Under the pieces are notes generated by a model. That model was given only the letters and a program-made list of their open reading frames with translations. It made no database searches and had not been told where the DNA came from. This document shows, piece by piece, positions 46,132 through 60,100 of a stretch of 64,000 bases of DNA (its first letter is position 1; the number at the start of each line of letters is the position of its first letter). The position numbers were made by a program, and so were the translations under genes. Source of the DNA: Valencia hispanica (Eukaryota; Chordata; Actinopteri; Cyprinodontiformes; Valenciidae); NCBI GenBank assembly GCA_963556495.2, contig OY747701.1:41712001-41776000 (forward strand). Direction: 5' to 3'.

Positions 46132-49100
46132 GTTGTCATGCTGTGTTACATGGAGCCATGATCACATTATCTTCCACTGGACCCTACACACTCATTCACT
46201 TATATGGCATTCTCTGTAGATTCCCTTCACACATACAAACAGACAATGCAGAAGCCATGGCTCACCTGATGGGCTAGTTGAGAGGAGAGTGGCATTCATG
46301 CCACACACACACTTCTAAACACACACACATGCACACCCAGTGGTCCTGCTGACAAGCTCTTCCACACCAGATTAATCTGGTTTACAGTCTTATCTGAGCA
46401 CAGATAGCACCTCCACAGGCACATACATATACACACAAAAACACACACAAATATAATATCACAAACAACATTTGGACCAGGAGAAGCAATGAACTGGAGA
46501 GATAGTGCCATACACACAAACTCAAACATGGACACACAGTGTAAAAAGTGTACAGTCGTCGGTTTACCTGCAGGTGGGCCGGCCAGCAGTAAACATGGTC
46601 AAACAAAACAATAAAAGGAGAGTTAATAATAAAAAACTTAAATAAAAAAATACCCAAGTGAAAAGAGTGAAAGAGGTTCTTCATGTGAGAGTTGTGAGAA
46701 AGTGGGGGGTAGCAGAAGAAAGTTTGGATTCGACAAACATCCCATTAGTCACAGCAAGGCTTCTCCACTCTTTCCCCATCCAGACAGAAATATAACCCAA
46801 AAAATACCAAAGCAATAATCTTCACAAACTTCTCTGTCCTTTGTGCTTCGGGAAGGTCATCTTAGCTTACGGTTTCAAATTATTTTTTTCTCTTTTTACT
46901 TTTGCTCTGCACTGTCGTTTTTATTGTTTCTATGTCTACACTGCAGGTGAACTAATTTACCAATTCATTTTAGGTTTCTTTAAAAGACTAAATTTGATAA
47001 GTAAAGGTATACTTTGCACAATGTAGTTTTTTTTATACGGTCATGTTACAACAGACCTAAATTAAACTCTTCCAAACACTTATTCCTTACGCTGAGTAGT
47101 CTAAGTACAAATAAACAATCCTTAAAAATGCTTAGTGCTCATACCTGAGTCTTTATCTTTAACATTTAGCCACCTATGAAAAGAAACAGAAAAATTATGC
47201 ATTATTTAAGATTGTGTATTCATATTATAGCCTACACAGTTTTAGAAATGTTAAACCTAAAAAAGGCATATAAGAAAAGAATCCTAAACAAAAATGTATT
47301 TCTTTATTGAAAATTAAAAAACAACAACTTATTCATGTCATCTTGTATCCCTTCCTCCGTTTTCCTTCTTCGAGGTTTCCACGGTGGAGAGGTATTGATT
47401 TTGCATCTACTTTCCAAGCAAAACAGGAAATAATCAGAGAAAATAGAACAGATGCAAGATAACTGGTGGAGAACAAGAATAATATATAAGAAAAAGAGAA
47501 GGTTTCTGGTGGGAAAAGTGAGCAGGACTATAATGTTTCACTCACTCTCCTCAGCAACAACCTCTCCATTAAATCCCCAGTTTACACACATTTTGCTTTC
47601 TTTCTCAATAGATGTTTCAAGGTTGATAACCTGGAAGCAAATCTGCTGTTTAAATAAATAAATGATAATAACAATAAAACTGTTTGTTTCATAAAATAGT
47701 GTGCTATTTATATAACAGTTTGCATGTGTTTTTAAAATTGCTTGACTAATTCAGTATTTTAAATTCTATACAGTGCAATGCTGTTATTTAAACTTATTGA
47801 TAATAAAGCTGTTTCTAATTCTAAACCTTGTTTGTGAAGTGATATCGGTTTGGTGTTGGACATTAATTCAAAAATGTCATCAGAAGGGTTAAAATATTGA
47901 AGTCTCACTGGAGCTTGTATTTTTAAAGAGGAGTGGTTTTTAATTTGAGGATTTAATATGTTTTAGCAATTTTTCCACTGATTTTTCAGTCTTTTTTTCC
48001 TCTTCTGTTTATCTCCTATCAGGGCTGTTTTCCTTCAACTGAGTAAAAACAGATTTGTTACAACACTGTGTATGCATGCTGACAGCACCGTTGTGTATTA
48101 TTACAGTGACAACAGGACACTAAACTCCACTTTTCACTCCTCAAAAGGAAAGCTGGATGAATGTCAATTCCAATTTCTCACCAATTTCTCCCTCTGCCTG
48201 AGTCAAAAGCGGAGAACTTCAGCGGTGCAAACTTGGTAAACATGAGTGGAAGACAAAACATATCATCAGTGCTCCTGTCATGCTATCCTTCTTTTGGGTT
48301 GAATTCACAGCTGTCTCTTAGACTCTTTCTGTTTTTATTTTAAGCATCATCTTTCCATTCCATCCCTAGTTTTTTTCCCCTCTGCTACTCTTCATGATCT
48401 CACTTGCACCCCACTTTCCTTGCCTTGTCATGGACAGCTGTCGTCTGTGTGTGTGAGTCTGTGCTTGTGTTCTGTCTGTCTGTACTGAATGCTGTGAGTG
48501 GCCTCTACTGGCTGATTGAAGGGAAATAAAATGATTCTTAGAAAATGAAAGCTGCACTGCTTCCTTCCTTAAACACGTGCAAACTCAACACTGAAACAGG
48601 AGAAGAACGTGAAATGATAGTTTAAAATGCAAATATCATCTGCAGAGAAATTGTACCACATGCATCATTGTTTTGTGAATGTTTCTCGCTTATTCTGGAA
48701 TATAATGTGTGTATTGGTGCACGTGTTTGAAAGGGAATGAAAGGCTATGTGAGGTACAGTGTACAGGGAACAGTAGGCCATAGATTTATTGCTTTCAGGG
48801 GAGTGGAAGGCTGCAGGCCTCAGGGGTCTGTCCTCACATCAATATAACAATGACATACATCGACCCAACAACGGCCCACTTGCTTCATCACTAGGACAAA
48901 GTAGCATCAATAGTTACACAGACAGTGTTGCTACACTGGGTGAGAAAGGACCCCCCCCCCCAAACAGTTTGGGGTGGAGAAGCACCTAAAACTGGAAACA
49001 TGTTTTAGAAATGTTGAAGTATATCTTACCTAATTTGGTTAAAGGTTGTAACTCTTCTGAGATAGAATACTCGCTGCAAAATCACAAGATGTGGTCAGTC

Positions 49101-49802
49101 ACCACTCTCTGATCAACTAAATTGTTCTCATTTCTTTTAAATTAGCTTTCCAAAAATTATTTATTGCCTAATCAATTTTATTTTAGCAAGTTTTGTCTTT
49201 ACTCTGTAATGTAGTTTGTCATTCTTTTACGCAAGCGGAATGTAATCCCTATATATGACATGGGATGTGACGAAAATTTCACAAATTCTAAATAGGTTTC
49301 AAAAACTGAGCTTTCACATTGGAAATAAAATCTGTCTTTGACTTGAGATGTTTGTTTGGAGAGGACAAAACTGACTGACTTTCATCAGATATAGTAACAC
49401 GTTAAGATTTGATGCACCAGGCTCTCAGCACAGTTGACAGTCAATAGGAACATGTTTTTAAAAACACTCAGACCATTAATGCTCTCATAACAACCTTTTT
49501 AGTCCTTGCTACTGTAACATGAATGAAACAAGTTGGTAAGTAACAATTTGCAAAAGTGCAACAGACCTGGGATCTCTTGTGAGATAAATAAATTCATTTT
49601 TACAGGTATAAAAACAGTAAAGATATAAAGTGAAGAAGGTATTTAAATGCTTCTGGAGTACACTGCAGATACAGCATATTGTAGTTGATACATATTACTG
49701 TAGAAGTAACTTTTCTGCTAAGTGAAGATAGATTTTGTAGTAAGGTATTAAAATGTTTAAAGAGGTTCCTATGTAGTCACGTATCAGCAGTAAAGCTGGC
49801 TG
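46132..49802. other. Unassigned sequence
   Basis: Scattered CA-rich patches (46296-46530) and a run of 11 C at 48951-48961. No gene, LINE, SINE or paired terminal repeats were recognised. Confidence 0.4.
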
Positions 49803-49902
49803 GACACACACGTGCGCACTTGCATGCACACACACTCACACACACACAGTGTGTGTCATCCAGAAATAGGACACCCACCCAGCTAGTCAGACAGCTAGCC
49901 AA
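49803..49902 (+). repeat. Local duplicate, copy 1 (B then A)
   Basis: Block B (49803-49834, core CGTGCGCACTTGCATGCA) is followed by CA/TG sequence and block A (49850-49902, core CATCCAGAAATAGGACACCC). Both blocks recur about 0.75-0.9 kb to the right in the opposite order. The sequence is non-coding. Confidence 0.85.
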
Positions 49903-50587
49903 AAAAAGAATTACTTTGAAAAAAAAAAAAAATCAACATTGCTCAACCCTTTTCTAAGTACTTTGTCACCTTTGCTTTTTATACTATTCCCAGAATTCTG
50001 CGTTATAAATCTTAAATTGAGATATTCTCATTCTCTAAATGTGTGGCAGCTTGTTAAACAGAACGTGTTTGATTATAAAACTCTAATGATCTATCTTTTT
50101 ACACATTGAGTGTTTAAATACAAATGTTTTTATTGAAAGCTTTAAAACACAAGACTATTTAGCTCTTAATTACCAGAAAAACAGGTAAAACTTAGATAAA
50201 CAGAGTCAAAAAATCAGGCACAAGTTCACTGAAAGATGTATCTACTAGTAAAAAGAGACAGGTGTATGCGGAAGGGAAAGATGGTCCACTAATTCCTTGC
50301 TTGCTCAATAAGTCTAGGTGTATTTTTGGCAAGTAAAAAGACATTAGTTCTAACAATGGTTGAAAGACAGGAAAGGAAATAGAATAGAAAGAAAACAATA
50401 AATGACAGGACTGTTATCAGAAGAGGAGGGGAAGAGAAACAATATGCTGTTACAGTTAGCTGAGAGAGTTTGTTGCCACTGAGTGATGAAAAGTCCATAT
50501 GTTACAGAGCCATCATAAATTATGTCCCACAACGTATGGTGGAGGGGCACGGAGTCTGGTGTGTATGCGTGTGTGCGTGCATGTGTG

Positions 50588-50756
50588 TGTGTGTCATCCA
50601 GAAATAGGACACCCACCCAGCTAGTCAGACAGCTAGCCAAGGAAACAAATAGCTCTCCTCGCCACCAGGACAGACCTGCTTCACCTACTGTATACCTGCC
50701 ACACCTAATGCAGCAAACACACACACACACACGTGCGCACTTGCATGCACACACAC
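50588..50756 (+). repeat. Local duplicate, copy 2 (A then B)
   Basis: Block A (50588-50640, 53 bases identical to 49850-49902) is followed by 84 bases and block B (50725-50756, 32 bases shared with 49803-49834). Orientation is the same but the order is swapped relative to copy 1. Confidence 0.85.
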
Positions 50757-50762
50757 ACACAC

Positions 50763-52980
50763 AGCAAGGTGTTCTACGTGTGCATGAACAGCAGAAGCTT
50801 AGAAAGTAACTTCAGCAAACACTTTGAAGGGTGTGCATTTTGGATTTCGAAAAAGCAAAAAACATTTAAAAAGAAGGAAAATTGACCAAATAGAATGATG
50901 TGTATACAGAAATAAAGACCAACAGACTAATCCAATGTTGTTCAGCAACTTTTACAGTAAAAAAGCTTAATTAGTGATGAGTGCTTCTTCAAAGTCTGAG
51001 CTACCAGCTTCCTCAGAATTACCTCTTTATGTAATAGATTGTCATTCCCAAATCAGTGCTATTGCAATCAGCCTTACAAGGCAAACAATAATAGTACCAA
51101 TGCATTAGCTCCATCCCGCAAATGCATTTTTTTATTTATATATTCATGGTTCACAAGCTGTAATCTTCCCTCTGACTGAATAGGACACAGCCAGAGGTAG
51201 AGGCTGATCTTGCCCTAGTATATGATTCCGGCCCACAAAACACGGCACTGCTACCTGACTGTCTGTGTCCCTGGTCTGTTTGTGTGTTTACTAATAAATC
51301 ATCCCATTACACATCATAAGTAGGCCATCATAATTAATTGGCCAGTCAAGAGAAGCTCTGACAACGAGCCCCCAGCGGTGAATATGTAGACACACATGCT
51401 TTAGGAGGAAGCTCTCACACAAGCAGCAGGCCGCTTGAATAGTCCACACATAACTACAAAGAAACTGTATGCATTTATGTATACAAAAAAGCCCAAATGT
51501 GCACACAGTAATTACTGCATTCTGAGTATTTTCTGTGCTTTCTTTGCCAATAAAACATTTCAATACTGTCATACTCACGTAAAACATATCATGTCCTTAT
51601 ATTTGAGAAAAACATGCACTTTTTATGACTACTACACATAATAGTAATGAGAATTTCTGCACATTATGCAAAGAGAAAAATATTTCCAAAAAGTCTTAGA
51701 AAACCTGTTTAATTTCTGCTTTCCCGTAGTTTCCAAACGCCCTTTATCACATATTGTTGCTACACCAAAGCAAGTTGCACAAGGAGGAATAAACGCATCA
51801 CCCACAGTCTCATACAGAAGGTCAGAAGGTATTCAGATACAAGAAAACACAAAAGGACAGTGAACAATGTTCTGACACACAATAGAGCTAAGCGCAAAGG
51901 ATAGCCAAGTCAGTGTCAGTGTCTGGGTCTGTACGTGCATGTTGTATGTGCACCGTGGTGTGAGACTGCACATATGCACAGCTGCTTTGTTTCTGCTGCA
52001 TGACCTGAAGTAGCAGCATGTGGCCACAGTGTCACTGAAAGAGATAGGCTGTGCAAGTTTGTGGAGCTGTCAGTGTTAAAAGGAAACGAGGAGAAGGTGA
52101 CCCAGGAGAAAAAGAATGAATGACCTCTGATACCCATCTTTAGATCAGAGGAGAAAAAGACACCTGATTGGGCTTTGAATAATTTAAAGGGACATTTCAC
52201 ACAGGCATGTAACCCCACCTTCTAACACTGAGCTAAAATAAACAAATGTTACTCTTGACTTCAGGTGAATGGCTGCATCAAACCATGTGTTGCTGCGTGT
52301 TTTTCAAGTTTTATTACTTATGTTATTTAACATTTCATTAATTTTTTTCATACATAACGAATTTGATTTAAAAAAAATCAGAAACGATGTTTATCAGGGC
52401 TGTCTCCTCTTTTAATCACCTTCACTAGCATAGGTCAGATGCTATATTGTGGAAGGACTCATGCCTTTCCTTTACATGAGTTGCTTGAAGATGGAGCAAG
52501 TTAAGTGTATTTAGAGTTATATCATATTGTAAACTTATTATGTAGAGTCTACCAGTATATGAATATGTTTGAGACAAATTTGTGATCAGTTGCCAGAATA
52601 AAAAGGAACCACACTTCCTTCCCAGTGATTACATCCTGTTATTGTGGCTTGATAAAAGTTTTTCAGTTACTTGCCAGCGCCTCCTCCCTCCTTTCATCTT
52701 CAGTCCAAAAGCTTGATGGGGGAGAAATGACTTTTTACATAGCAATATTGTGCAATAAAGGTAACATTTATCCAGCTTATGCATTTGAGATCTGTTTTTT
52801 AATCTCTGCATATCAAACACTATCTGATGTTCCATTCTTATAAAGTGTACATTCTGCATAAAAAGTTAAAAGGACTGGAGAATTTTTAACATTGTTTAGA
52901 GTTTTCATATGATTTTACAGAGAGTTTACAAAAACATCAGGCACTCACCTCACTGCAAGAAGATCAATTCTTCTCTCAGT
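50763..52980. other. Unassigned sequence
   Basis: No gene or named repeat was supported in this stretch. Confidence 0.4.
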
Positions 52981-53536
52981 CAGTACATTTACATGCACGT
53001 TTAAATCGAGCTTTTGACAAAAATCGGACTAACACCTTAACAAGAATGGGAGCCTTGATCCCAGTTTACATCACTCAGAATTATTGAAAGAAGTTGGATT
53101 TTTACGGTTGGCCTAGAGCGTCTCACAGATAGTAAACAAATGCTGGCAGCAGTGAAGCAGACGGACTAAAAGCAGGATATGCACAGTGAGCAAAGAAATG
53201 GACGACAACAACGCTGCAGCACAGAACATTTTGTAAGTACTGTTCTGTCTGATTGTGTTACAATCGTTGTTGCTGCTTTGTTGTTTTACACCAATGTTGT
53301 TACTCCCGTTGCCGCGGTCTCGTTACGTCCCGTTAAAAGTTCGGCTGAGGTGGGGTTTAAGTTGCATGCAGAGAAATTTGATTTTCCGATCGCATCTGGG
53401 TGCCTCAGCTCGATTACTCTAACTCTAGTTCAGTCCGACTTCAGTTGGAGTAAGGTGTATGCATGCAATTCAAAAGTCTGATTTCAGTTGGACTAAGACA
53501 ATAATTTGGCTTTCTCTTGCTGCGTGTAAATGCACT
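52981..53536. mobile_element. Short DNA transposon with CAGT-CATTTACA ends
   Basis: The left end CAGTACATTTACATGCACG (52981-52999) and right end GCGTGTAAATGCACTG (53521-53536) form imperfect inverted repeats. The interior has AATGGACGACAACAACGCTG and GCAGCACAGAACATTTTGTAAG near 53200, wording I know from a frequent fish inverted-repeat element. Near the right end, ATTTGATTTTCCGATCGCAT and GTCCGACTTCAGTTGGAGTAA fit the same family. The open frame at 53179-53481 runs across it without a domain. No target duplication was resolved. Confidence 0.6.
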
Positions 53537-56525
53537 GATTGATGTCTCTGCCATGTATAGCCAGTAGTGCAGTGTCTGGCTTCCTTTTCCTCCTAGATTA
53601 TCACCAGCTTTCAACAGGTGGTATTTTTTTTCCCAGGGGATCTGCAGGACGCTCTGATCTTTTAGAAGACTAAATAATTCACTCAGACTGTAGTTTAAAT
53701 AGTTACAGTTGGACTTTGGATTTTCCCTGTGTCTTAAACTTGCTTTATCAACCTAATCATATAGACAGAAATGAATTTGATCCTTATTAAGTACAGTTGG
53801 CACATACTGAACTAAACAGGTGAGCCCCTGAGCTGCTCAAAATTTCCTTCCTCAAAACTGTTAATGTGCAACAGAAATGTTGTCATTTGGGTTAAACGGA
53901 TTATTAAACGGTATAAAACTGAAACCAGAAAAAAAATCTTAGAAATATTCTGAATTAGCTATCTATCATTTTGTATATGTAATAACTTTGTGGTGTCCAA
54001 TGACACATGTGACAAAAACTTTTAAACTATAGAGTGATACAAGTAGATTAAAAAAATAGCTTAAGCAAGAGTAAATTGTTCACTCTCTGTGCCTGCCATG
54101 AATCTCCAAACACACCAAACAGATTTATTGGTCTAATCTGGGGACCCCTGCACTGACATCTACGAGTGAGATGAGGGAGAAAAAGAGGGAGGCCAAGGTC
54201 AGGTTTAACAGGGTCAAGTTCAGTCCATCTCCCTGCTGCACTGCATTATGCAGTCAACTGACAGAATTAGCATAGCAACCCGATTTAGCCAACCTCTTTT
54301 CCCCCAGTACGTTACTATATCAAATCCACACACACACACACACACACAACACACACACACACACACAATAGCCCAGACCTATAGTAGACAGCTTAAACTT
54401 TGAACATTTGGTTTTATAGGCTTTTAATGATTCAAAACTATAGCAGACAGAAACAAAAATCCAACTGAGAAGCATCTATTTAGAACTACCATAGGAGGTA
54501 AAGATTTGATGAATTTTTTTTTACTTTAATTTAAAAAATGCACAATTGTTGCAAACAAACCTAGCAGTACATTTTAGAAACATTTAATTTGTAGGCAATT
54601 CATCTTTAGTTTTTGATATTGTACAAAATACTTTTGTTTCTAAATTAGCTCCACTGAAAAAGGTCTTCAGGCAACGCTCAAATACTCTGAGGGTTATCTT
54701 AAGCTTAATAAAGAACCAAACCAATATGAAAACTGAGAATAGACCAAACAAAAAGAGAAATAGAGCTTAAGTTGTCACATGGAGGTCGGCAATCAACAAT
54801 GACTAAAGTAAAAATGCAGCATACACACTGATCACTTAGTGAAGCACTGAGAGCAACAACAAACAAAAAAAAGCTAAGTCAAAATTAAGATGTTGGATGC
54901 TGGCTTTCCAATAGGACCTTGACACAGCTGTTGACCTACTCATGACAGGATCCCACTGCTGCGGATTTGGAATTCTATTAGTATTACCAGCTACAGAGGG
55001 GAGGAGGGGAGGGGCGAAAGTGTCATGCAGTCATCAGGAAGAGGCCAATCCATAGCTTCTATCCATCAGCCAATTACTGGTGCTAAAGTGGAATTAGATA
55101 GGTATTGACAGTGAGAAGAGGTGGAGTGAGATTAGCAAGAGAAATAGAAACAGCAGAAGAACTGAAAAGCTGGTGGGGGAAGAGGAGAGTCAGTGGACAC
55201 AGATGAGTGGAGAAAAATAAAAAGAGAAATTGAGGAGGAGAAAGCTGGGGAAATGTTGTTTTGTTGAAGAAATTAAAGTTGAAGAAATACGTGCGTCAAA
55301 CATCTATATGGAAATTAATAATGTAAAACATTTCACAAGTGTTTTTTTGTTTTTTTGGCTATTTTTGTGGTGTCAATGGAAATGATTTTATATATTTATT
55401 AAACTCAACAAAACCAGGAAATATTTGTTACTTCTAGAAATTAGATGATTTTTTAAATGTATGAATATAATTTAACATCATTCCACATCACTTTATTAAA
55501 AACTAAGGGGAAATTAAACAATTCTGTTGCAATAAAAAAGGCAAAAGTCAACTTTTTCAAAGAATCTTAAGGTGAAAAAAGAAACTTTATCTTCAGCTTA
55601 CAATTGAGAAAAATGAAAAAGGGTTGTAATGGAAAGAGAAAAATATTTTTTTAAGAGACAGAAAAAGGAGGAGATGGTAAAATCAGACAGTAAATCATGT
55701 GGGAAGGAAAAGGGACGGGACAGAAAGGGATAAAAGAGAGGGAGAATATATACTCAGAGCTATGTAATGAATTTATGCCTGGCTGGCAGATCTTTATAAG
55801 TTATTGGAAAAATAGTCGGGGCGGCGTATTGACACAGCTGGGTCTGAGATCAATACATTGAGAATGAGCAATACATTTTAATTTAAAACTGTTCAAACTT
55901 TAGCAGCAAATCCATGCGGCTCTGCACACACTTCTGCCCCATCACAACACACGTCTGCTTACACATACTCGCACAAACGTGTCATTCTGCACACGTATAC
56001 ACATGCACATACATACAGACGTACGAAGGCTCAACTTGACAAAGATAGAAATTTCAGGCTTCTTGATCTTAGCGCAAATCCCACTGAGACAAACATACTG
56101 GGACTTCTATCACTTCAGAGGACATTATATTAATTGAGTTTCAACCTAAATTTTAACAACAAAATCTGTCAATACTTGCATTACATGACTTTCTCTATGT
56201 TCATCTCCTTAATGTGACAGTAGAAATAGCTGATATTGTCGTGGTAAAGTTGCCAAAACTATCTTTCAATTTCAGGATTTTAATTTCTTTATCTTATGAT
56301 TTTAAAAGTATTGTATTTTATCTTCATTTATTTTGTACTCACTATTCTTGTAATGATGATTTAGGCTTATGGAAGTATGTGAAATGCTAAAAACTCCACT
56401 TTTAGGCTTCTGGTGAGATTGCATCTAAACAAGTTAAGAAGTCAGAGAAGATAGAAAAATATTAAACAAATAACAGTGATTAACACTGTAGAATCTACAT
56501 TTGTCCTCACCAAGCAACCAAGGCC
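53537..56525. other. Unassigned sequence with a CA microsatellite
   Basis: A broken (CA)n tract lies at about 54331-54366 and a GGGGAGGAGGGGAGGGG tract near 54998-55014. No gene or named transposon was seen. Confidence 0.4.
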
Positions 56526-56741
56526 TAATTTACTCTTACCATCATCAGTGTTGCAGCTGTGATCGGGACTCATCAGATCAAGTCTTTTCCAATTTTTGTG
56601 AGCCGTCCAAATTATAGCCTCCGTTTCTTGTTTTTACATAGCTGACTGGAGTGGCATCCAGTGTGGTTTTCTGTTGCTCTAGTCCATCTGCTTCAAGGTT
56701 CAAAGTGTTGTGCATTGAGAGATGGCATTCTGAATACCCTG

Positions 56742-56857
56742 TGATGGACTGGCGACCTGTCCAGGGTGTACCCCACCTCTCGCCCAATGAATGCTGGAGA
56801 TAGGCACCAGCCCCCCCGCAACCCTGCATTGACGGGTACAGATAATGGATGGATTGG
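56742..56857 (+). mobile_element. Retroposon tail with perfect 15-bp target duplication
   Basis: The 116-base insert runs TGATGGACTGGCGACCTGTC, GGTGTACCCCACCTCTCGCC, GATAGGCACCAGCC and ends GATAATGGATGGATTGG. ATTCTGAATACCCTG flanks it exactly on both sides (56727-56741 and 56858-56872). The GGAT-type end and target duplication mark it as a very short, 5'-truncated copy made by RTE-like LINE machinery. Related worn copies lie at 5403 and 25796. Confidence 0.9.
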
Positions 56858-57126
56858 ATTCTGAATACCCTGGCTGTATTGAGTGGTTATTTGAGCTACT
56901 GTTGCCATTTAATAATTTCAAATCAGTCTGCCTGTTTTCCTCAATCATCAACAAGGCCTTTTCGTCCACACAAGGAAAGCTCATGTTTTCACCTGTGGCT
57001 CAGTATAAAAATCCCAGTAGATTTTCAGTTATATTAAGACCAGCAGCCATCCCATTTTTAAAGTTATTCTCTTACCGGTTCAGATGTTTGGTTTGAACTT
57101 TGGCACTTCACCACGTCCAGACGCCC

Positions 57127-60100
57127 CTGTTCATTAGAAGGTTCGATCATTTCTGTACTTATAAGTAACAGAAGGAATGTAGTTATGTCAAAACACAGAG
57201 CACTGCATTCTAAAAGGTTTTTAAGTAAAGTAAACATACGCTGTACACAGCCCACCCCAAAACACAAGGGGCACAATAATACTCTTAAACCTGTTAAGAT
57301 GGCCTTATTAAATGTCAGGTCTATAGTAGGGAAGACATTTTTAATCAATGATCTTATCACTGAGCATAGCCTTGATTTTATGTTTTTAACTGAGACTTGG
57401 TTTGATCAAAATAGCAGTGTTTTTCTTATCGAACCAACCCCTCCCAACTTTAGTTTTGTCAACCAGGCCAGACAGAACCGGAGAGGTGGAGGAGTTGCTG
57501 TTTTATTTAATGAATCATTCCAGTGTAAGCAGTTATCTCTTGGAAGTTTTCCTTCCTTTGAATATGTTGCTGTACAGCTGAAGCCCTCATCTAGAGCCAT
57601 ATTTCTTAACATTTATCGGCCTCTAAATTACTGTGCTGACTTTAATGATGATTTTAGGGAACTGCTGTCTATAATCTGTGTTGATTTTGACTGTATAATT
57701 ATTGTTGGTGATTTTAACATCCATGTTGACAATCCCCAGAACAAAAGGGTCTACAGACCTGAGTAATACTCTGGACAACTTTGGGCTGACTCAGCATATT
57801 ACAGAGCCCACACATAATAAGGGTCATGTTTTGGACTTACTGATCTTGAAGGGTCTGGGCATTTCCAAGATTATTATGCGTGATGTGGGCTTGTCTGACC
57901 ATTGTTGTGTTTTCTTTGAGAGCATAATTTCGGTTCACATAAATGTTTTAACGGAGGTTATCACAAAACGATGTATAACTGAAAACCTAGTGAGATCTTT
58001 AACCAGGTCTTCTCTCTAACACCTGCCCTGTCAGGGGGTTCAGTCAATGAACTTGTCAACAGCTTTAATGCTAAAATAATAAATGTTATGGATACTATTG
58101 CTCCCACTAAGGTGAAGGTTATCTCTGGAAGGAAAAAGTCTCCATGGAAAAATTCCACACTGGTGAGAAATGAAAAAAGGGAGTGTCGGAAAGCCGAGCG
58201 CAGATGGAGAAAAACACAACTTCAGGTTCATTATGACATCTATAATGAGAAACTTCACTCTTATAACTTACAACTGAGGAATGCAAGGAAGTCATATTTT
58301 TCTGACATCATCACCAGAAATAGTCAGTGCTCGCGCATTATTTGTTGTAGTCGACAGGCGAACAAACTCTCCTGTGTCAGTAGCACCTGAACTCTATTCC
58401 ACCAAGGCCTGCAATGACTTTGCCAAATTCTTCACAGACAAAATCCTAGATATTAGACAAGCGGTTGGTTCATTAACGGCAGGTTTAGGTTATGTACAGT
58501 GTCCACGGAAAATCCGTTTAAACACCATGAAACAGTTTTATCTCATAAACACCAAAGATCTGGAGGACATCTTACGTCAACTGAACTCCTCCTCTTGCTG
58601 CTTAGACATCCTGCCCACAGGCTTTTTCAAGAAGGTCTCAAAGATCTTGCAGTCAGATCTGTTATAGATTGTGAACTCATATTAAATGTCGGGTGTTTTC
58701 CCAGAGCCCCTGAAAACAGCTGTAATTAAACCCCTGCTGAAAAGAGACAATCTGGACAAGACACAAATGAACAACTACAGGCCCATATCCAATCTTCCAT
58801 TTTTAAGTAAGATCAGTCAGGTTTTAGACAGCACCACACGATGAGACTGCTCTGAGCAAAGTCATCAATGATATCTGTTTGAATACTGACAGTGGAAAAA
58901 TGTCAGTGTTAGTTTTACTGTATCTCAGTGCTGCATTCGATACTGTTGACCACATTATTTTACACAAACGACTGGAGAACTGGGTGGGTCTCTCTGGCAC
59001 TGTACTAAACTGGTTCAAAACGTACTTAGAGAACAGGAAGTACTTTGTGTCAAAAGGTAACTTTACATCTGAGCAGACGGGAATTACATGTGGGGTTCCC
59101 CAGGGTTCCATCCTGGGACCTCTTCTGTTTAACATCTATATGCTCCCACTGGCACAGGTAATAAATAACAACAATATAAGTTACCATAGCTACGCAGATG
59201 ACACGCAGATATATATTAGAATGTCACCAGAAGACCAAGGGCCTGTACAGGCTCTTGGCAAATGCATTGAGGAAATTAATGACTGGATGTGCCACAATTT
59301 TCTGCAGTTGAACAAAAACAAAACTGAGGTAATTGTCTTTGGAGCTAAAGAGAAAAGATTGAAGGTCACCACAGGGCTTCAATCCATACACCTAAAAACC
59401 ACCAACCACGTCAGAAATCTGGGTATAGTGATGGACTCAGACCTAAACTTTGAAAAACACATTAAGGCAATCAGAAAATCAGCCTACTATCACCTTAAGA
59501 ATATCTCAAGGATAAAAGATCTGATGTCTCAGCAGGACCTGGAAAAACTAGTCCATGCATTCATCTTTAGTCGGCTTGATTATTGTAACAGCGTCTTTAC
59601 AGGTCTACCTAAAAATTCAGTTAGGAAACTGCAGCTTATCCAGAACTCTGCTGCTCGAGTTCTCACTAAGACCAAAAAAGTGGACCACATCAGTCCAGCT
59701 CTGAGGTCTTTACACTGGCTGCCTGTCTGTCAGAAGATAGACTTTAAAGTTCTGCTGCTGGTCTATAAAGCTCAGAATGGTTTAGGACCAAAATACATCA
59801 GAGATCTCCTGACCCAGTATGAACATTCTTGACCCCTCAGGTCATTTGGATCCGCTCTTTTATCAGTTCCCAGAGTCAGAACCAGACATGGAGAAGCTGT
59901 GTTCAGCTTCTATGCTCCACATGTCTGGAACAAACTCCCAGAAAGCCTCAGATCAGGTGAAACACTCAGTTTATTTAAATCCAGGTTAAAGACCCACCTG
60001 TTCTCAGCTGCTTTTGATTAGATTTTTATTCTAAGTTTTAAATCTGCACGGCTTCTTTTAAGATTTTTTTTTCTCTCATTTTAAATCATGGTTTTTATTC

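Noticed and set aside
45939..46277. Frames on both strands across the AC tract
   Set aside because: Pure microsatellite translation (Thr-His and Val-Cys repeats).
53179..53481. 100-codon frame with a hydrophobic segment
   Set aside because: It runs across a short inverted-repeat element and matches no known domain.
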